From: Candidatus Binataceae bacterium
GTDB lineage: Bacteria > Desulfobacterota > Binatia > Binatales > Binataceae
Length of the DNA stretch: 64,000 nt
Reading direction: 5' to 3'
Assembly: GCA_035508495.1 (NCBI GenBank)
Contig: DATJMX010000014.1
Coordinates: 1-64,000, forward strand
Shown: piece after piece, positions 18,765 through 29,805 of the stretch
Position numbering within the stretch: the first letter of the stretch is position 1
How the letters are laid out: every line of letters begins with the position of its first letter
Program-made: the position numbers and the translations under genes
The notes under the pieces: model-generated
What the model was told of the DNA's origin: nothing
Seen by the model: the letters and a program-made list of their open reading frames with translations, nothing else
Databases searched by the model: none

Positions 18765-18885
18765 CGGCAGTCGATGTTTGTTCGAGCAGCCCAAAGGGTA
18801 TACGAGGATTAACGGATTGGTCTAAGCAGCAAGCGGATGCCAGTAAAAAGGTGCTTATTTGCGAGGGATTCTTGCCGCCGACGCG

Positions 18886-18901
18886 TGGCACAGCTATAGC
18901 A
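18886..18901 (+). promoter_or_regulatory. Sigma-54-like -24/-12 promoter
   Basis: TGGCAC followed by five bases and TAGCA matches the sigma-54 consensus TGGCAC-N5-TTGCA at all but one position. The invariant GG (18887-18888) and GC (18899-18900) are separated by exactly 10 nt. A start of transcription near 18912 would give a leader of about 50 nt before the small secreted-peptide gene at 18962. rpoN itself is in the window. A chance match is possible. Confidence 0.45.
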
Positions 18902-18961
18902 GTATTCAATACGCGACACTGCGACCCATGTCGGGCCGCCTGTCCAAGGAGATTCAAAGGT

Positions 18962-19213
18962 ATGAAGCGCACCCTCTCTGTTCTAACCGCCGTCCTGTTC
19001 GCCGGCGCCCTGGCGGCCCCCGTCCTTGCTCAGGACAGTGGCGCGGCGGCAAGTTCACCGGCAGCCGAATCCAGTATGGCTGCGCCTGCTGGCGACGCAT
19101 CGCCCGCAGCGACCAAGCATCATCATCGCCATCACAAGAAGAAGAGCGACAGCGGCGATATGAGCGGCGGTTCGATGGCCTCGCCGGCGGCTGCACCTTC
19201 GACCGGTAACTAA
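18962..19213 (+). CDS. Small exported His/Ala-rich peptide
   Basis: An 83-residue protein with a clear signal peptide (MKRTLSVLTAVLFAGALAAP, cleavage after VLAQ). The mature part is low-complexity Ala/Ser/Pro with a central HHHRHHKKK block and a Gly/Met/Ser stretch (DMSGGSMAS). AAGGAG and AAAGG precede the start. The composition resembles acid-shock (Asr-like) or metal-binding periplasmic peptides, but no family can be assigned. It is a single-gene unit: a sigma-54-like promoter lies upstream and a strong terminator downstream. Confidence 0.7.
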   Translation: MKRTLSVLTAVLFAGALAAPVLAQDSGAAASSPAAESSMAAPAGDASPAATKHHHRHHKKKSDSGDMSGGSMASPAAAPSTGN

Positions 19214-19307
19214 CCTTAGATCCGAAAAGGATCGGGGGGCGAGCCCGCGGCTTGCCTCCGGCGCTGGCTGCGGACAATCCGCGGCACGGCGCCTGTTTCT
19301 TTAAGAG

Positions 19308-19339
19308 CGCGCGGCGACCAAAACGCCGCGCGTTTTTTT
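19308..19339 (+). terminator. Rho-independent terminator
   Basis: A nine-base-pair GC stem CGCGCGGCG / CGCCGCGCG with a seven-base loop is followed directly by seven T residues. It closes the His-rich peptide transcript before the TPR gene. Confidence 0.9.
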
Positions 19340-19409
19340 ATCCACAGATTCCTGCTAGCATTTAGCGCGTTTCCGCGTATGCCTTGATTTGCGGGGGCAT
19401 TGATCAGAG

Positions 19410-20117
19410 TTGGCGATTCTTCGCACTTTGTGTTTGTTGGTGCTCCTTTTGACGCTCGTTATGCAGCGTCCGATGGCTGTCGCCGCCAGCACCCAGAGCG
19501 TTGGTCACGATGAACAGGTTTGCGATCCGCTCGCCGATTATTTCCTCGGCATGGAAGACTACAACGAGGCGATCCGTCGCCATCAGTCGGTGATCCGCCG
19601 CGAACCCGGCAATGCTCTCGCGCACTACCATCTCGGCTTCGCCTATGGCGAGATGGGACAGCATGGCAAGGAACTCAGCGAATACCAGGCTGCGATCAAC
19701 CTGGGCCTCGACGATTGGCAGCTGTTCCTCAACCTCGGCCTCCTCTACCTCGAAAACGGCCAGGTCCGTCAGGCGAGCGATGTCTTGCGCCTGGCGACTC
19801 TCCTTGGACCCGAGCGCGCCGAGACCCATTTCAATCTCGCTCTCGCCTATGAGCGGCTCGGCCTTCTCGCTCAAGCCGAGCAGGAGGATCTGCTCTCGCT
19901 GCAGATCGATCCTGAACAACCAGATGCCCGCAATACTCTCGGCGCTATCTATGCCGAAGAGGGCAAATATATGAGAGCCAACGAGGAGTGGACCGAACTG
20001 GTCAGCTCCAATCCCGACTACTCTCCCGCGCGCACCAATCTCGCGATCCTGCAGCAGTACCAGCGCAGCGATTCGCACGGCGGCGCGGAATCGTCGGGTT
20101 TTACTCACGCTCCCTGA
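19410..20117 (+). CDS. Exported TPR-repeat protein
   Basis: A 235-residue protein beginning at TTG with a hydrophobic signal (LCLLVLLLTLVM, cleavage near AVAA-S), so it acts in the periplasm or at the membrane. At least five TPR units follow, for example EPGNALAHYHLGFAYGEMG, GLDDWQLFLNLGLLYLENG, GPERAETHFNLALAYERLG and DPEQPDARNTLGAIYAEEG. It probably acts as a protein-interaction scaffold. It precedes dacA by 23 nt and may be co-transcribed with it, which suggests but does not prove a cell-wall role. Confidence 0.8.
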   Translation: MAILRTLCLLVLLLTLVMQRPMAVAASTQSVGHDEQVCDPLADYFLGMEDYNEAIRRHQSVIRREPGNALAHYHLGFAYGEMGQHGKELSEYQAAINLGLDDWQLFLNLGLLYLENGQVRQASDVLRLATLLGPERAETHFNLALAYERLGLLAQAEQEDLLSLQIDPEQPDARNTLGAIYAEEGKYMRANEEWTELVSSNPDYSPARTNLAILQQYQRSDSHGGAESSGFTHAP

Positions 20118-20140
20118 GGACGGGAGGGGGATAACAGAAG

Positions 20141-21415
20141 ATGGCCAGGAAGGTGGATGTGGAAGTGTGGAAAACTGCCAGGACTGCGCGCTGGGTAACC
20201 GCGATCTTCGTCGCCGCCGGATTCGGGCTCGGCTCACCGGCGATGGCGACTGCAACCTCGCATCGGCATCACGCGATGCATCATTCGAACGGGACAGCGG
20301 CGGGCGCCTCGCATACCGCGATCCCGCTGTATAAGGGCGCGCTGCTTGAAGATGCTGACAGCGGCCGCGTGCTCTATGCCTACAACGCCGACATGCAGTG
20401 GCCGCCGGCCTCGATGGCCAAGATGATGCTCCTGCTGGTCGCGTCGGAGCAGGTCAACGCCGGCCGCGTTCATATGAGCGATCCGGTCAGGATATCCGAG
20501 CGCTCGGCGCACACCGGTGGCTCGCGCCTCGGCCTCAAGGAAGGCGACGTCTATCCGCTCGGTGAGCTGATGAAGGCGGCGCTGGTCAAATCGGCGAACG
20601 ATGCCGCGGTCGCAGTCGCGGAGAAAATCGGCGGCTCCGTCGAAGTGACGGTCCGCATGATGAATGCGCGGGCGCGCTCGCTCGGCATGACGCATACAGA
20701 GTATCAGACCGTCGATGGCCTCCCGCCGCGCCCGACGCACGACGTCGATCGCACCGACGCTTATGACCTCGCGACGGTCGCGCGCGCGATCATTCGCGAA
20801 ACCAACCTGCTCCAATGGTCAAGCCAGGAGCACGTCGAGTTCGACAACGGCGTATGCATCCTCAACAACACCAATCATCTGATTGGGCACTTTGAAGGAT
20901 GCGACGGGTTGAAGACGGGCTTCACTTTTATGGCCGGCTTCAACGTCACCACGACGGCCAAGCGCGGCGATATGCGCCTGGTCGCCGTTATTCTGGGTGC
21001 GCCGTCGAATCAGCAGCGCTTTGCGCAAGCCGGCAAGCTCATGCAATGGGGCTTCGATCGCTATACGGCGGTTGCTCTGCTGCGCTCGGGCGAGCCGCTG
21101 CCGGTAGTAGTGCGGGCGCAAACGGGCGAAACCATCACACCGATCGCGGCGCGCGACGTGAAAGTCGTGCTGCCCAAGACGGATGTATCGGACGTCAAGG
21201 TCGTGTACGATGTGCCGCCGACGATCAGCGGACCGGTCCGATCGGGAGAACCGCTCGGCCGGGTTGTCGTGCATGATGGCACCGGCGTGCTAACCGAGGT
21301 CACCGCGATAAGCCCGATAGACATGGGCGCGCCGTCTGAGCAACTCGGCGCAAGCGAAGCCTACGGAGCGACGGCGCCGCCGCAACAATACAATCATTCA
21401 CAGGTGAACCAATGA
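20141..21415 (+). CDS. dacA: D-alanyl-D-alanine carboxypeptidase (S11, PBP5/6 family)
   Basis: DacA trims the terminal D-Ala of peptidoglycan stem peptides in the periplasm. The 424-residue precursor has a signal segment followed by a His-rich mature N-terminus (SHRHHAMHHS). The three catalytic motifs are present: PASMAKMM (Ser-x-x-Lys), SANDAAVAVAE (S-x-N) and LKTGFT (KTG). A C-terminal beta-rich PBP5 domain follows, with a Pro/Gln/Asn-rich tail instead of a clear amphipathic anchor. GGGAGGGGG precedes the start. A 41-codon basic gene begins inside its stop codon. Confidence 0.93.
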   Translation: MARKVDVEVWKTARTARWVTAIFVAAGFGLGSPAMATATSHRHHAMHHSNGTAAGASHTAIPLYKGALLEDADSGRVLYAYNADMQWPPASMAKMMLLLVASEQVNAGRVHMSDPVRISERSAHTGGSRLGLKEGDVYPLGELMKAALVKSANDAAVAVAEKIGGSVEVTVRMMNARARSLGMTHTEYQTVDGLPPRPTHDVDRTDAYDLATVARAIIRETNLLQWSSQEHVEFDNGVCILNNTNHLIGHFEGCDGLKTGFTFMAGFNVTTTAKRGDMRLVAVILGAPSNQQRFAQAGKLMQWGFDRYTAVALLRSGEPLPVVVRAQTGETITPIAARDVKVVLPKTDVSDVKVVYDVPPTISGPVRSGEPLGRVVVHDGTGVLTEVTAISPIDMGAPSEQLGASEAYGATAPPQQYNHSQVNQ

Positions 21416-21537
21416 AGATCGCTTCCCGTCAACGCAACCGCCGCAACTCGAAGCTCGCCCGCAAGCGGCGCACCGATCCCGTGCAGGCCAAGTCGCGCAA
21501 GCGCAAGATGCGCCGCACCCGCATCCGCGGCAAGTAA
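21412..21537 (+). CDS. 41-residue Arg/Lys-rich peptide
   Basis: The ATG at 21412 overlaps the dacA stop (ATGA), the usual sign of translational coupling, and the frame runs to TAA 21535-21537. The peptide (MKIASRQRNRRNSKLARKRR at its start) is nearly half Arg plus Lys and has no hydrophobic core. It resembles small ribosomal-type or nucleic-acid-binding peptides in composition, but I recognise no family. Its GC-rich codon use matches the neighbours. Chance is possible for so short a frame, yet the overlap and composition argue for a real gene. Confidence 0.55.
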   Translation: MKIASRQRNRRNSKLARKRRTDPVQAKSRKRKMRRTRIRGK

Positions 21538-21783
21538 GCGCGCAGCCGCGCAAGAATCGCGAAGGCACTGGCAAATGGCCGGTGCCTTCTGCGTTTTAGT
21601 CGAATTACGTTCGTCGGCAAATTCGGGAATCACCTCGCCCGCAAAGCCGGAGCGGTCGCGCGGCGCGGCGCTTGCGATTCTCTTTCGCTCGCGCCGTGAC
21701 GCGCAGGTAAGGGTGCACCGCCGGAAGCTCGGCAGAATGTTAGTCGCCGAGGCTTCTGCCTGCTCACGCCGCAGCACCCTCAC

Positions 21784-21816
21784 CCGCGGAGTGATTCGCT
21801 CGCGAATCGCTCCGCG
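21784..21816. repeat. Large palindrome within a CCCTCACCC...CCTCTCCCC element
   Basis: Arms CCGCGGAGTGATTCG and CGAATCGCTCCGCGG pair with one wobble around CTCG-type loop bases. The palindrome is bracketed by CACCCTCACC (from about 21775) and CCTCTCCCC (to about 21826), the same vocabulary as the copies at 129, 14377 and 61175. It lies in about 550 bases of non-coding DNA between the basic peptide gene and 22093, where I see no other gene. Confidence 0.6.
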
Positions 21817-21992
21817 GCCTCTCCCCGTTTGCGCCTTCCGCCTGCGGCGGCAGCCGCGGGCGAGGCTATACGAGATCGCGCGAGTAGCAGGAAACGCAAT
21901 CAAGGTGCGGCACCGTTGCCGGAACCGCGCTTGCATGGCGGGCAGAACGATCCAGCGAAAATTCGCGATCGCTAGAGCAATCGCATCGATTT

Positions 21993-22042
21993 AAACTTTC
22001 CCTTCGTGCCCTTGGTGCCTTCGTGGTGATCTTTTTCTTTCC
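21993..22042. repeat. Dispersed CTTCGTG/CTTGGTG repeat, copy A
   Basis: The stretch contains CCCTTCGTGCCCTTGGTG followed by CCTTCGTGGTGATCTTTTTC. Read on the minus strand it produces the tell-tale false peptide HHEGTKGTKG seen in many genomes carrying this intergenic repeat. A second copy lies at 22716-22782, on the other side of the gene at 22093-22653. Confidence 0.75.
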
Positions 22043-22092
22043 GCACTCCGCTATGATATCGCTCCTCGCGTTGGAGCAAGGGGAGTTCGACG

Positions 22093-22653
22093 ATGCCGAT
22101 CATAGCAAGCGCGACGATCGCCCGCTGGAAAGACTGGAGCGGCAAGGGTCTCGAGCATTCGGTGCTCACCCAATCTGCCAATCGAATCGTGGCGGAGTCG
22201 GTCGTTATCGGCACCGCCGAAGCAAAACCGTTCGCGCTGCGCTATCGCATCGTCGCGGATCGCTGGTGGAGAGTCCGCGAGCTCGACGCCGACCTCATCG
22301 GCGGCCGCTCGCTCAAACTCAGGAGCGATGGGCGCGGGCACTGGTCAGGCCAATCAGGCCGAGCGTTGCCAAAGCTCGCCGGCGCGATCGACATCGATAT
22401 TTCCGCGACTCCATTTACGAACACGCTGCCGATTCGCAGGCTCAAGATGAACACCGGCGACGCGCAGGAAATCCTCGCGGTCTACATTCAAGTGCCAGCG
22501 CTCACAGTCATAACCGATCGTCAGCGCTACACGCGCCTCGACGCGACTCACTACCGATACGACTCAGTCGACAGCGACTTCACCCGCAAAATCGAGATCG
22601 ACAGTGCCGGCCTCGTCGTCAAATATCCCGACCTCTTCCGCCGAGTCAGCTAA
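22093..22653 (+). CDS. Putative glycolipid-binding domain protein (PF06475-like)
   Basis: A 186-residue cytoplasmic protein without signal or membrane segment. The sequence W-K-D-W-S-G-x-G-L-E-H, then ALRYRIVADRWWRVRELDA, LKLRSDGRGHW, DIDISATPFTNTLPIRRL and the late YTRLDATHYRYDS fits the family annotated as putative glycolipid-binding (PA1994-like), whose biochemistry is poorly known. A strong AAGGGGAG ribosome-binding site precedes the ATG. The gene stands alone, bracketed by two copies of a dispersed repeat and followed by a hairpin. Confidence 0.72.
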   Translation: MPIIASATIARWKDWSGKGLEHSVLTQSANRIVAESVVIGTAEAKPFALRYRIVADRWWRVRELDADLIGGRSLKLRSDGRGHWSGQSGRALPKLAGAIDIDISATPFTNTLPIRRLKMNTGDAQEILAVYIQVPALTVITDRQRYTRLDATHYRYDSVDSDFTRKIEIDSAGLVVKYPDLFRRVS

Positions 22654-22670
22654 ACAGTTTTTTCTTCAAG

Positions 22671-22699
22671 GAACCGGATCATTTTCAACTGATCGGTTC
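22671..22699 (+). terminator. Imperfect hairpin after the glycolipid-binding-like gene
   Basis: GAACCGGATCA pairs with TGATCGGTTC (one bulge), flanked by the outer complementary bases AACAGT and ACTGTT. It begins 18 nt after the stop codon. There is no strict T-run downstream, so it may be a weak terminator or an RNA stability element. Confidence 0.4.
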
Positions 22700-22715
22700 A
22701 ACTGTTCTCTAATCC

Positions 22716-22782
22716 AAACTTCCCTTCGTGCCCTTGGTGTCCTTTCCTTAGTGCCTTCGTGGTGATCTTTTTCCTTCTTCCG
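22716..22782. repeat. Dispersed CTTCGTG/CTTGGTG repeat, copy B
   Basis: Same core as the copy at 21993-22042 in the same orientation, but with an extra segment of about 14 nt (TCCTTTCCTTAG and neighbours) between CTTGGTG and TGCCTTCGTGGTG. It lies just upstream of kdsB. Confidence 0.75.
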
Positions 22783-22890
22783 ATTCACCTGTGCGCAAAC
22801 TTCTGGCCTTCAAATTGACAACCGACCATGCCGCCAGTTACCAATGAATGTGCACCTCGGATCGTTCATCCTCACATCAGGAGAATCGCT

Positions 22891-26146
<3,256 letters not shown>

Positions 26147-26274
26147 ACGAGGTGCCGCGCCATTAGCAAGCCTTCGCCTCGTCTTATTTTCGCCGCAAAG
26201 TCGGGCGTTGTCCGAGCCTTGGTTTACTTGGAAAACCTCGGTTGATACCCTTTAAAGAACGGGTTGGGTGTTAG

Positions 26275-26874
26275 ATGAGTCCGAGACGGATCGCTAAAGC
26301 GCTGGCTTCATTCGGCGCTGTGGCATTGATTGTGCTTCTGGCCGTCACGGTCTGGGTCGTTCGTCATCGCACCCCTGTACAGATGCTCCAGACTGCCGCC
26401 GGGATGGTGCCGGGGTCACTCCTTCACGCGCACAATTTCCATTGGACACAGATGAAAGCGGGCGAACGGCAGTGGGTGCTGTCGGCGAGCGACGCCAGTT
26501 ATTCATCGGATAGAACGTCGCTGATTCTGACCGATCCCAAGCTTTCGATGACTTCCGACGATGGCAAGAAAGTTTCAGTCGCCGCGCCCCGTGCCGTGCT
26601 CGTGCTCGACGGCAATCACGTCAAGCGCGCGACGCTCAGCGGCGGCGCCGTGATCGACTACGGCAACTTCGTGATGACGACCGACAGTGCCGACTTCATG
26701 CCCGATCAAAATGAGGTTGAAGCTCCCGGTCTGGTCACCGTCGAAGGTGAAGGAATGAAAGTCACCGGAGTCGGAATGACGGGAAATCCGAAGACCCGCG
26801 TTTTCGAACTTCATCAGCAGGTAACCACCGAGATCACGCCGAAGCAGTCCAGTGCAAAACCGAAAAAGAGTTAA
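26275..26874 (+). CDS. lptC: LPS export ABC transporter periplasmic protein LptC
   Basis: LptC is a bitopic inner-membrane protein that receives LPS from LptBFG and hands it to LptA. The 199-residue protein has one N-terminal transmembrane helix (VALIVLLAVTVWVV) and a beta-jellyroll domain with the repeating pattern LSASDASYSSDR, LTDPKLSM and VMTTDSADFMPDQNEVE. Sequence conservation in this family is low, and position before lptA supports the call. It overlaps lptA by 23 nt. Confidence 0.8.
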   Translation: MSPRRIAKALASFGAVALIVLLAVTVWVVRHRTPVQMLQTAAGMVPGSLLHAHNFHWTQMKAGERQWVLSASDASYSSDRTSLILTDPKLSMTSDDGKKVSVAAPRAVLVLDGNHVKRATLSGGAVIDYGNFVMTTDSADFMPDQNEVEAPGLVTVEGEGMKVTGVGMTGNPKTRVFELHQQVTTEITPKQSSAKPKKS

Positions 26875-28195
26875 CGGCCGCGGACCCAGTGACGCGCCGC
26901 GAATTGGACAGGGCGCGCGGATCGCGGCGCTGGCCGCGATTTTCTCCGCGCTATGCGTGACGCCGGCGGTATTTGCGCGAAGCTCGTCGTCGCCGGAAGC
27001 GCCTTCGATCGCATCTTCGAATGCGCCGATTCAGCTGGCGGCTGATGATGACGATCTCACGGGCGATTCGATCCGTGTGACTGGCGGAGTGCCGGGCGGA
27101 CCGCAATCGAAACCGACCGATGCTGGCGTTGGACCGTCGGACAACTCTCCGCCACCATCTGCCCCAGCGCCGGAGGCTGAAGCTCCCGCACCTGCTTCCG
27201 CGCCTCCCGCGCAGGCCGAAGTTGCGCCGCCTCCCGCCGCGATGCCTCCAGTTACGGCCAGCGCACCCGCTTCGTTTCCCGGCGCGCCGCCGCCCGACGC
27301 GAGTCTCGCGCCGCGCGCCGAGATGCCTGAGCCGGCTCCCTCTGTGGCGGCTGCGCCTCCGCCGCCTGCTATAGCGCCCGCGCCTTCTGTCGCAGCGGAA
27401 CCGGAGCCTGCCCCTTCGATCGCATCTGCGCCACCCGTTGAGCCTGCGTCATCGGCTTCAGTATCGAACGAGCCGCCGCCCGTGGCTCCGATGGCGGCGG
27501 CGCCTGCGCCCGCGCCGTCGCTCGCAAGTGCGCCCGAAGCGGCGCCGTCAGTCGCGGAGGTTTATGCTCCCGCTGCCGTTTCGCCGCCGATGCCTTCTGC
27601 TCCGCTTGAACCTGCTGCAGCGCCGCAAACGGAGATGGCCGCGCCGGCGATAGCGCCTGCGCCGGAACCGGCTCCAGCGATCGAAGCCAGCAGCGGCAAG
27701 AGCGACCAGGTCGCGAGCAAGGAAGACAACGACCAGGGCCCCTTCGGCGGTATCGGCATGTCCTCAAACAAGGGGCCGACCAAAATCGACTCCGAGTCAC
27801 TTTCTTTCGACTATCCGAAAAAGACCGCGGTCTTTACCGGTCACGTACGCGTGTCGCAGCCCAACGGCATGATGACCTCGGACAAGCTGCGCGTGCTGTA
27901 CAATGACAATATGAAAGAAATCAAAAGCGCGTACGCCGACGGCAACGTGCGCATCAGCCAGGGCAATCGATGGGCCACTGGCAATCACGCCGTCCTCGAC
28001 CAGTCTGCGCAAACTGTTACGCTGACGGGCAGTCCCGTGGTTCATGACGGCGATCAGGATCAGATCACTGGCAGCCGCATCATCGTGCACATGAAGACGC
28101 AGGAGTTCATCGTCGAGAATGCGCGTGCGGTATTATTTCCCAAGAGCAAGGATACAGACGGGAGCGGGTCGAGCGAGTCGAACTCCTCCCACTGA
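26852..28195 (+). CDS. lptA: LptA/OstA-like LPS transport protein with long Ala/Pro-rich insert
   Basis: LptA bridges the periplasm and carries LPS to the outer membrane. The GTG-started 447-residue protein has a signal peptide (cleavage near AVFA-R), a short acidic piece ending DSIRVTGG, then about 180 residues of Ala/Pro/Ser repeats (PAPSVA, PAPSIASAP, APSLASAP; roughly 100-280), and finally an OstA domain (about 308-435) with KIDSESLSFDYPKKTAVF, GHVRVSQPNG and ITGSRIIVHM. Usual LptA proteins have about 170-190 residues and no such insert. The linker could span the periplasm or peptidoglycan; that is inference. rpoN follows after 9 nt where lptB would be expected. Confidence 0.85.
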   Translation: MQNRKRVNGRGPSDAPRIGQGARIAALAAIFSALCVTPAVFARSSSSPEAPSIASSNAPIQLAADDDDLTGDSIRVTGGVPGGPQSKPTDAGVGPSDNSPPPSAPAPEAEAPAPASAPPAQAEVAPPPAAMPPVTASAPASFPGAPPPDASLAPRAEMPEPAPSVAAAPPPPAIAPAPSVAAEPEPAPSIASAPPVEPASSASVSNEPPPVAPMAAAPAPAPSLASAPEAAPSVAEVYAPAAVSPPMPSAPLEPAAAPQTEMAAPAIAPAPEPAPAIEASSGKSDQVASKEDNDQGPFGGIGMSSNKGPTKIDSESLSFDYPKKTAVFTGHVRVSQPNGMMTSDKLRVLYNDNMKEIKSAYADGNVRISQGNRWATGNHAVLDQSAQTVTLTGSPVVHDGDQDQITGSRIIVHMKTQEFIVENARAVLFPKSKDTDGSGSSESNSSH

Positions 28196-28204
28196 AGTTT
28201 TCGC

Positions 28205-29785
28205 ATGGCAATGGAAGTAAAACTCGGGCAGGACCTGCGGCTGCGTCAGCAGCTCGTGATGACGCCGCAGCTCCAGCAGGCGATCAAGATCCTGCAGTTG
28301 TCCTTGCCTGAACTCGAATCGATCGTTCAAACCGAACTCGAGCAGAATCCGATGCTCGAGCCGCTCGATCGCAGTCCCGCCGAGGCCGCAGCCGAAGGCG
28401 AGATGCCGGATCCCGACGCTCCGCTGCCGGAAGGTGATGGCGAGCCGCTGCCCGCCGAAGCCGACGGTCTCGCCGCGCCGGAGGGCGATACCCCCGAAGA
28501 ATGGGAGACAGCCTCCCGCGAGCAGCCGCTGCCTGAGAGCGCACCGGGCGAGAGCCGCGACGCGGCGCTCGAAATCAAGGAAAACCAGACGCTCGATCAG
28601 ATCGACTGGCGCGAGTATCTCGAGACCTATTCGAACAATTGGCAGGAGAGTGTGCCGTCTTCGCCCGACAACGAGGACGACCATCGCAGCGCGCTCGAGA
28701 ACACCTCGATTCGCCGCTCCAGCATCGAAGACCACCTGATGTGGCAGCTTCGGATGTCGAGCCTCGACGCGGAAGACCAGCGTCTGGGCGCGGCGATGAT
28801 CTACAACCTCAACGACGACGGTTATCTCGAAACTCCGCTCGACGAACTGGCAGCGCAGCTCGAAGTTCCGGCCGATCGCCTCGAGCGTGTGCTCAAGCGA
28901 ATCCAGCGCTTCGATCCGCCCGGCGCCGCCGCGCGCGATCTACGCGAATGCCTGCTGATTCAGCTCACCAATCTCGGGATGGAAGAATCGCTCGCGGCGC
29001 GAATCGTCCGCGACCATCTCGATCTGCTCGAGAAGCATCGCTTTGGCGAAATCGCCAAGCATCTGGGCGTCACGATCGAGGTGGTCGGCCAGGCGGCGAG
29101 GATCATCGCCGAGTTGGAGCCCAAGCCGGGCCGCGATTACGGCGGCGAAGAGCCGACCTACGTCGTGCCCGACGTCTACATCAGCAAGGTCGGCGAGGAT
29201 TACGTCGTCACGCTGAATCGCGAGGCGGTGCCGCGGCTCAGGCTCGCGGGTTACTACCAGCGCGTGCTCAACGACGCGAGCGTTGCGGCCGAGACCCGCG
29301 AGTATCTGCAAGAGCGGCTGCGTTCGGCGCGATGGCTGGTGAAGTCCATCTACCAACGTCAGCAGACGATCTTCAAAGTCGCCAACTCGATCGTGAAGTT
29401 CCAGCGCGCGTTCTTCGATCACGGTATCAGCCAGTTGAAGCCGCTCGTGCTCAAGGATGTTGCCGAGGACATCGGCATGCACGAATCGACCATCAGCCGC
29501 GCGACCGCCAACAAGTACGCGCATACGCCGCAAGGTATCTACGAGCTGAAGTTCTTCTTCACCTCGGGCGTGAAAGCCTCGACGGGCGAAGACGTCAGCG
29601 CCGAAACCGTCAAAGAAAAAATCCGCGTCCTCGTGGAAGCCGAGGCGCCCAACAATCCGCTGTCGGACCAGGCGATCGCCGAGATGCTGCGCGCCAAGCA
29701 GATCAATATCGCGCGCCGCACCGTCGCCAAGTACCGGCAGGCCATGGGCATTCTGCCGTCAGCCAATCGCAAGCAGGTCGGATAA
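28205..29785 (+). CDS. rpoN: RNA polymerase sigma-54 factor
   Basis: RpoN directs polymerase to -24/-12 promoters and needs AAA+ activators. Region I is the Gln/Leu-rich start (LRQQLVMTPQLQQAIKILQLSLPELE); region II is acidic and long (about 55-130, Glu/Pro/Ala-rich). The core-binding domain and helix-turn-helix (DIGMHESTISRATANK) follow, and the RpoN box is ARRTVAKYR near the end. Length (526 aa) is normal. The position between lptA and hpf/ptsN/rapZ is the classical order. A candidate target promoter lies at 18886. Confidence 0.97.
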   Translation: MAMEVKLGQDLRLRQQLVMTPQLQQAIKILQLSLPELESIVQTELEQNPMLEPLDRSPAEAAAEGEMPDPDAPLPEGDGEPLPAEADGLAAPEGDTPEEWETASREQPLPESAPGESRDAALEIKENQTLDQIDWREYLETYSNNWQESVPSSPDNEDDHRSALENTSIRRSSIEDHLMWQLRMSSLDAEDQRLGAAMIYNLNDDGYLETPLDELAAQLEVPADRLERVLKRIQRFDPPGAAARDLRECLLIQLTNLGMEESLAARIVRDHLDLLEKHRFGEIAKHLGVTIEVVGQAARIIAELEPKPGRDYGGEEPTYVVPDVYISKVGEDYVVTLNREAVPRLRLAGYYQRVLNDASVAAETREYLQERLRSARWLVKSIYQRQQTIFKVANSIVKFQRAFFDHGISQLKPLVLKDVAEDIGMHESTISRATANKYAHTPQGIYELKFFFTSGVKASTGEDVSAETVKEKIRVLVEAEAPNNPLSDQAIAEMLRAKQINIARRTVAKYRQAMGILPSANRKQVG

Positions 29786-29805
29786 TCAGGCCGGCCGAAA
29801 GGCGA

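Noticed and set aside
21972..22214. Minus-strand frame reading HHEGTKGTKG
   Set aside because: This is the known false peptide from a dispersed DNA repeat, not a protein.
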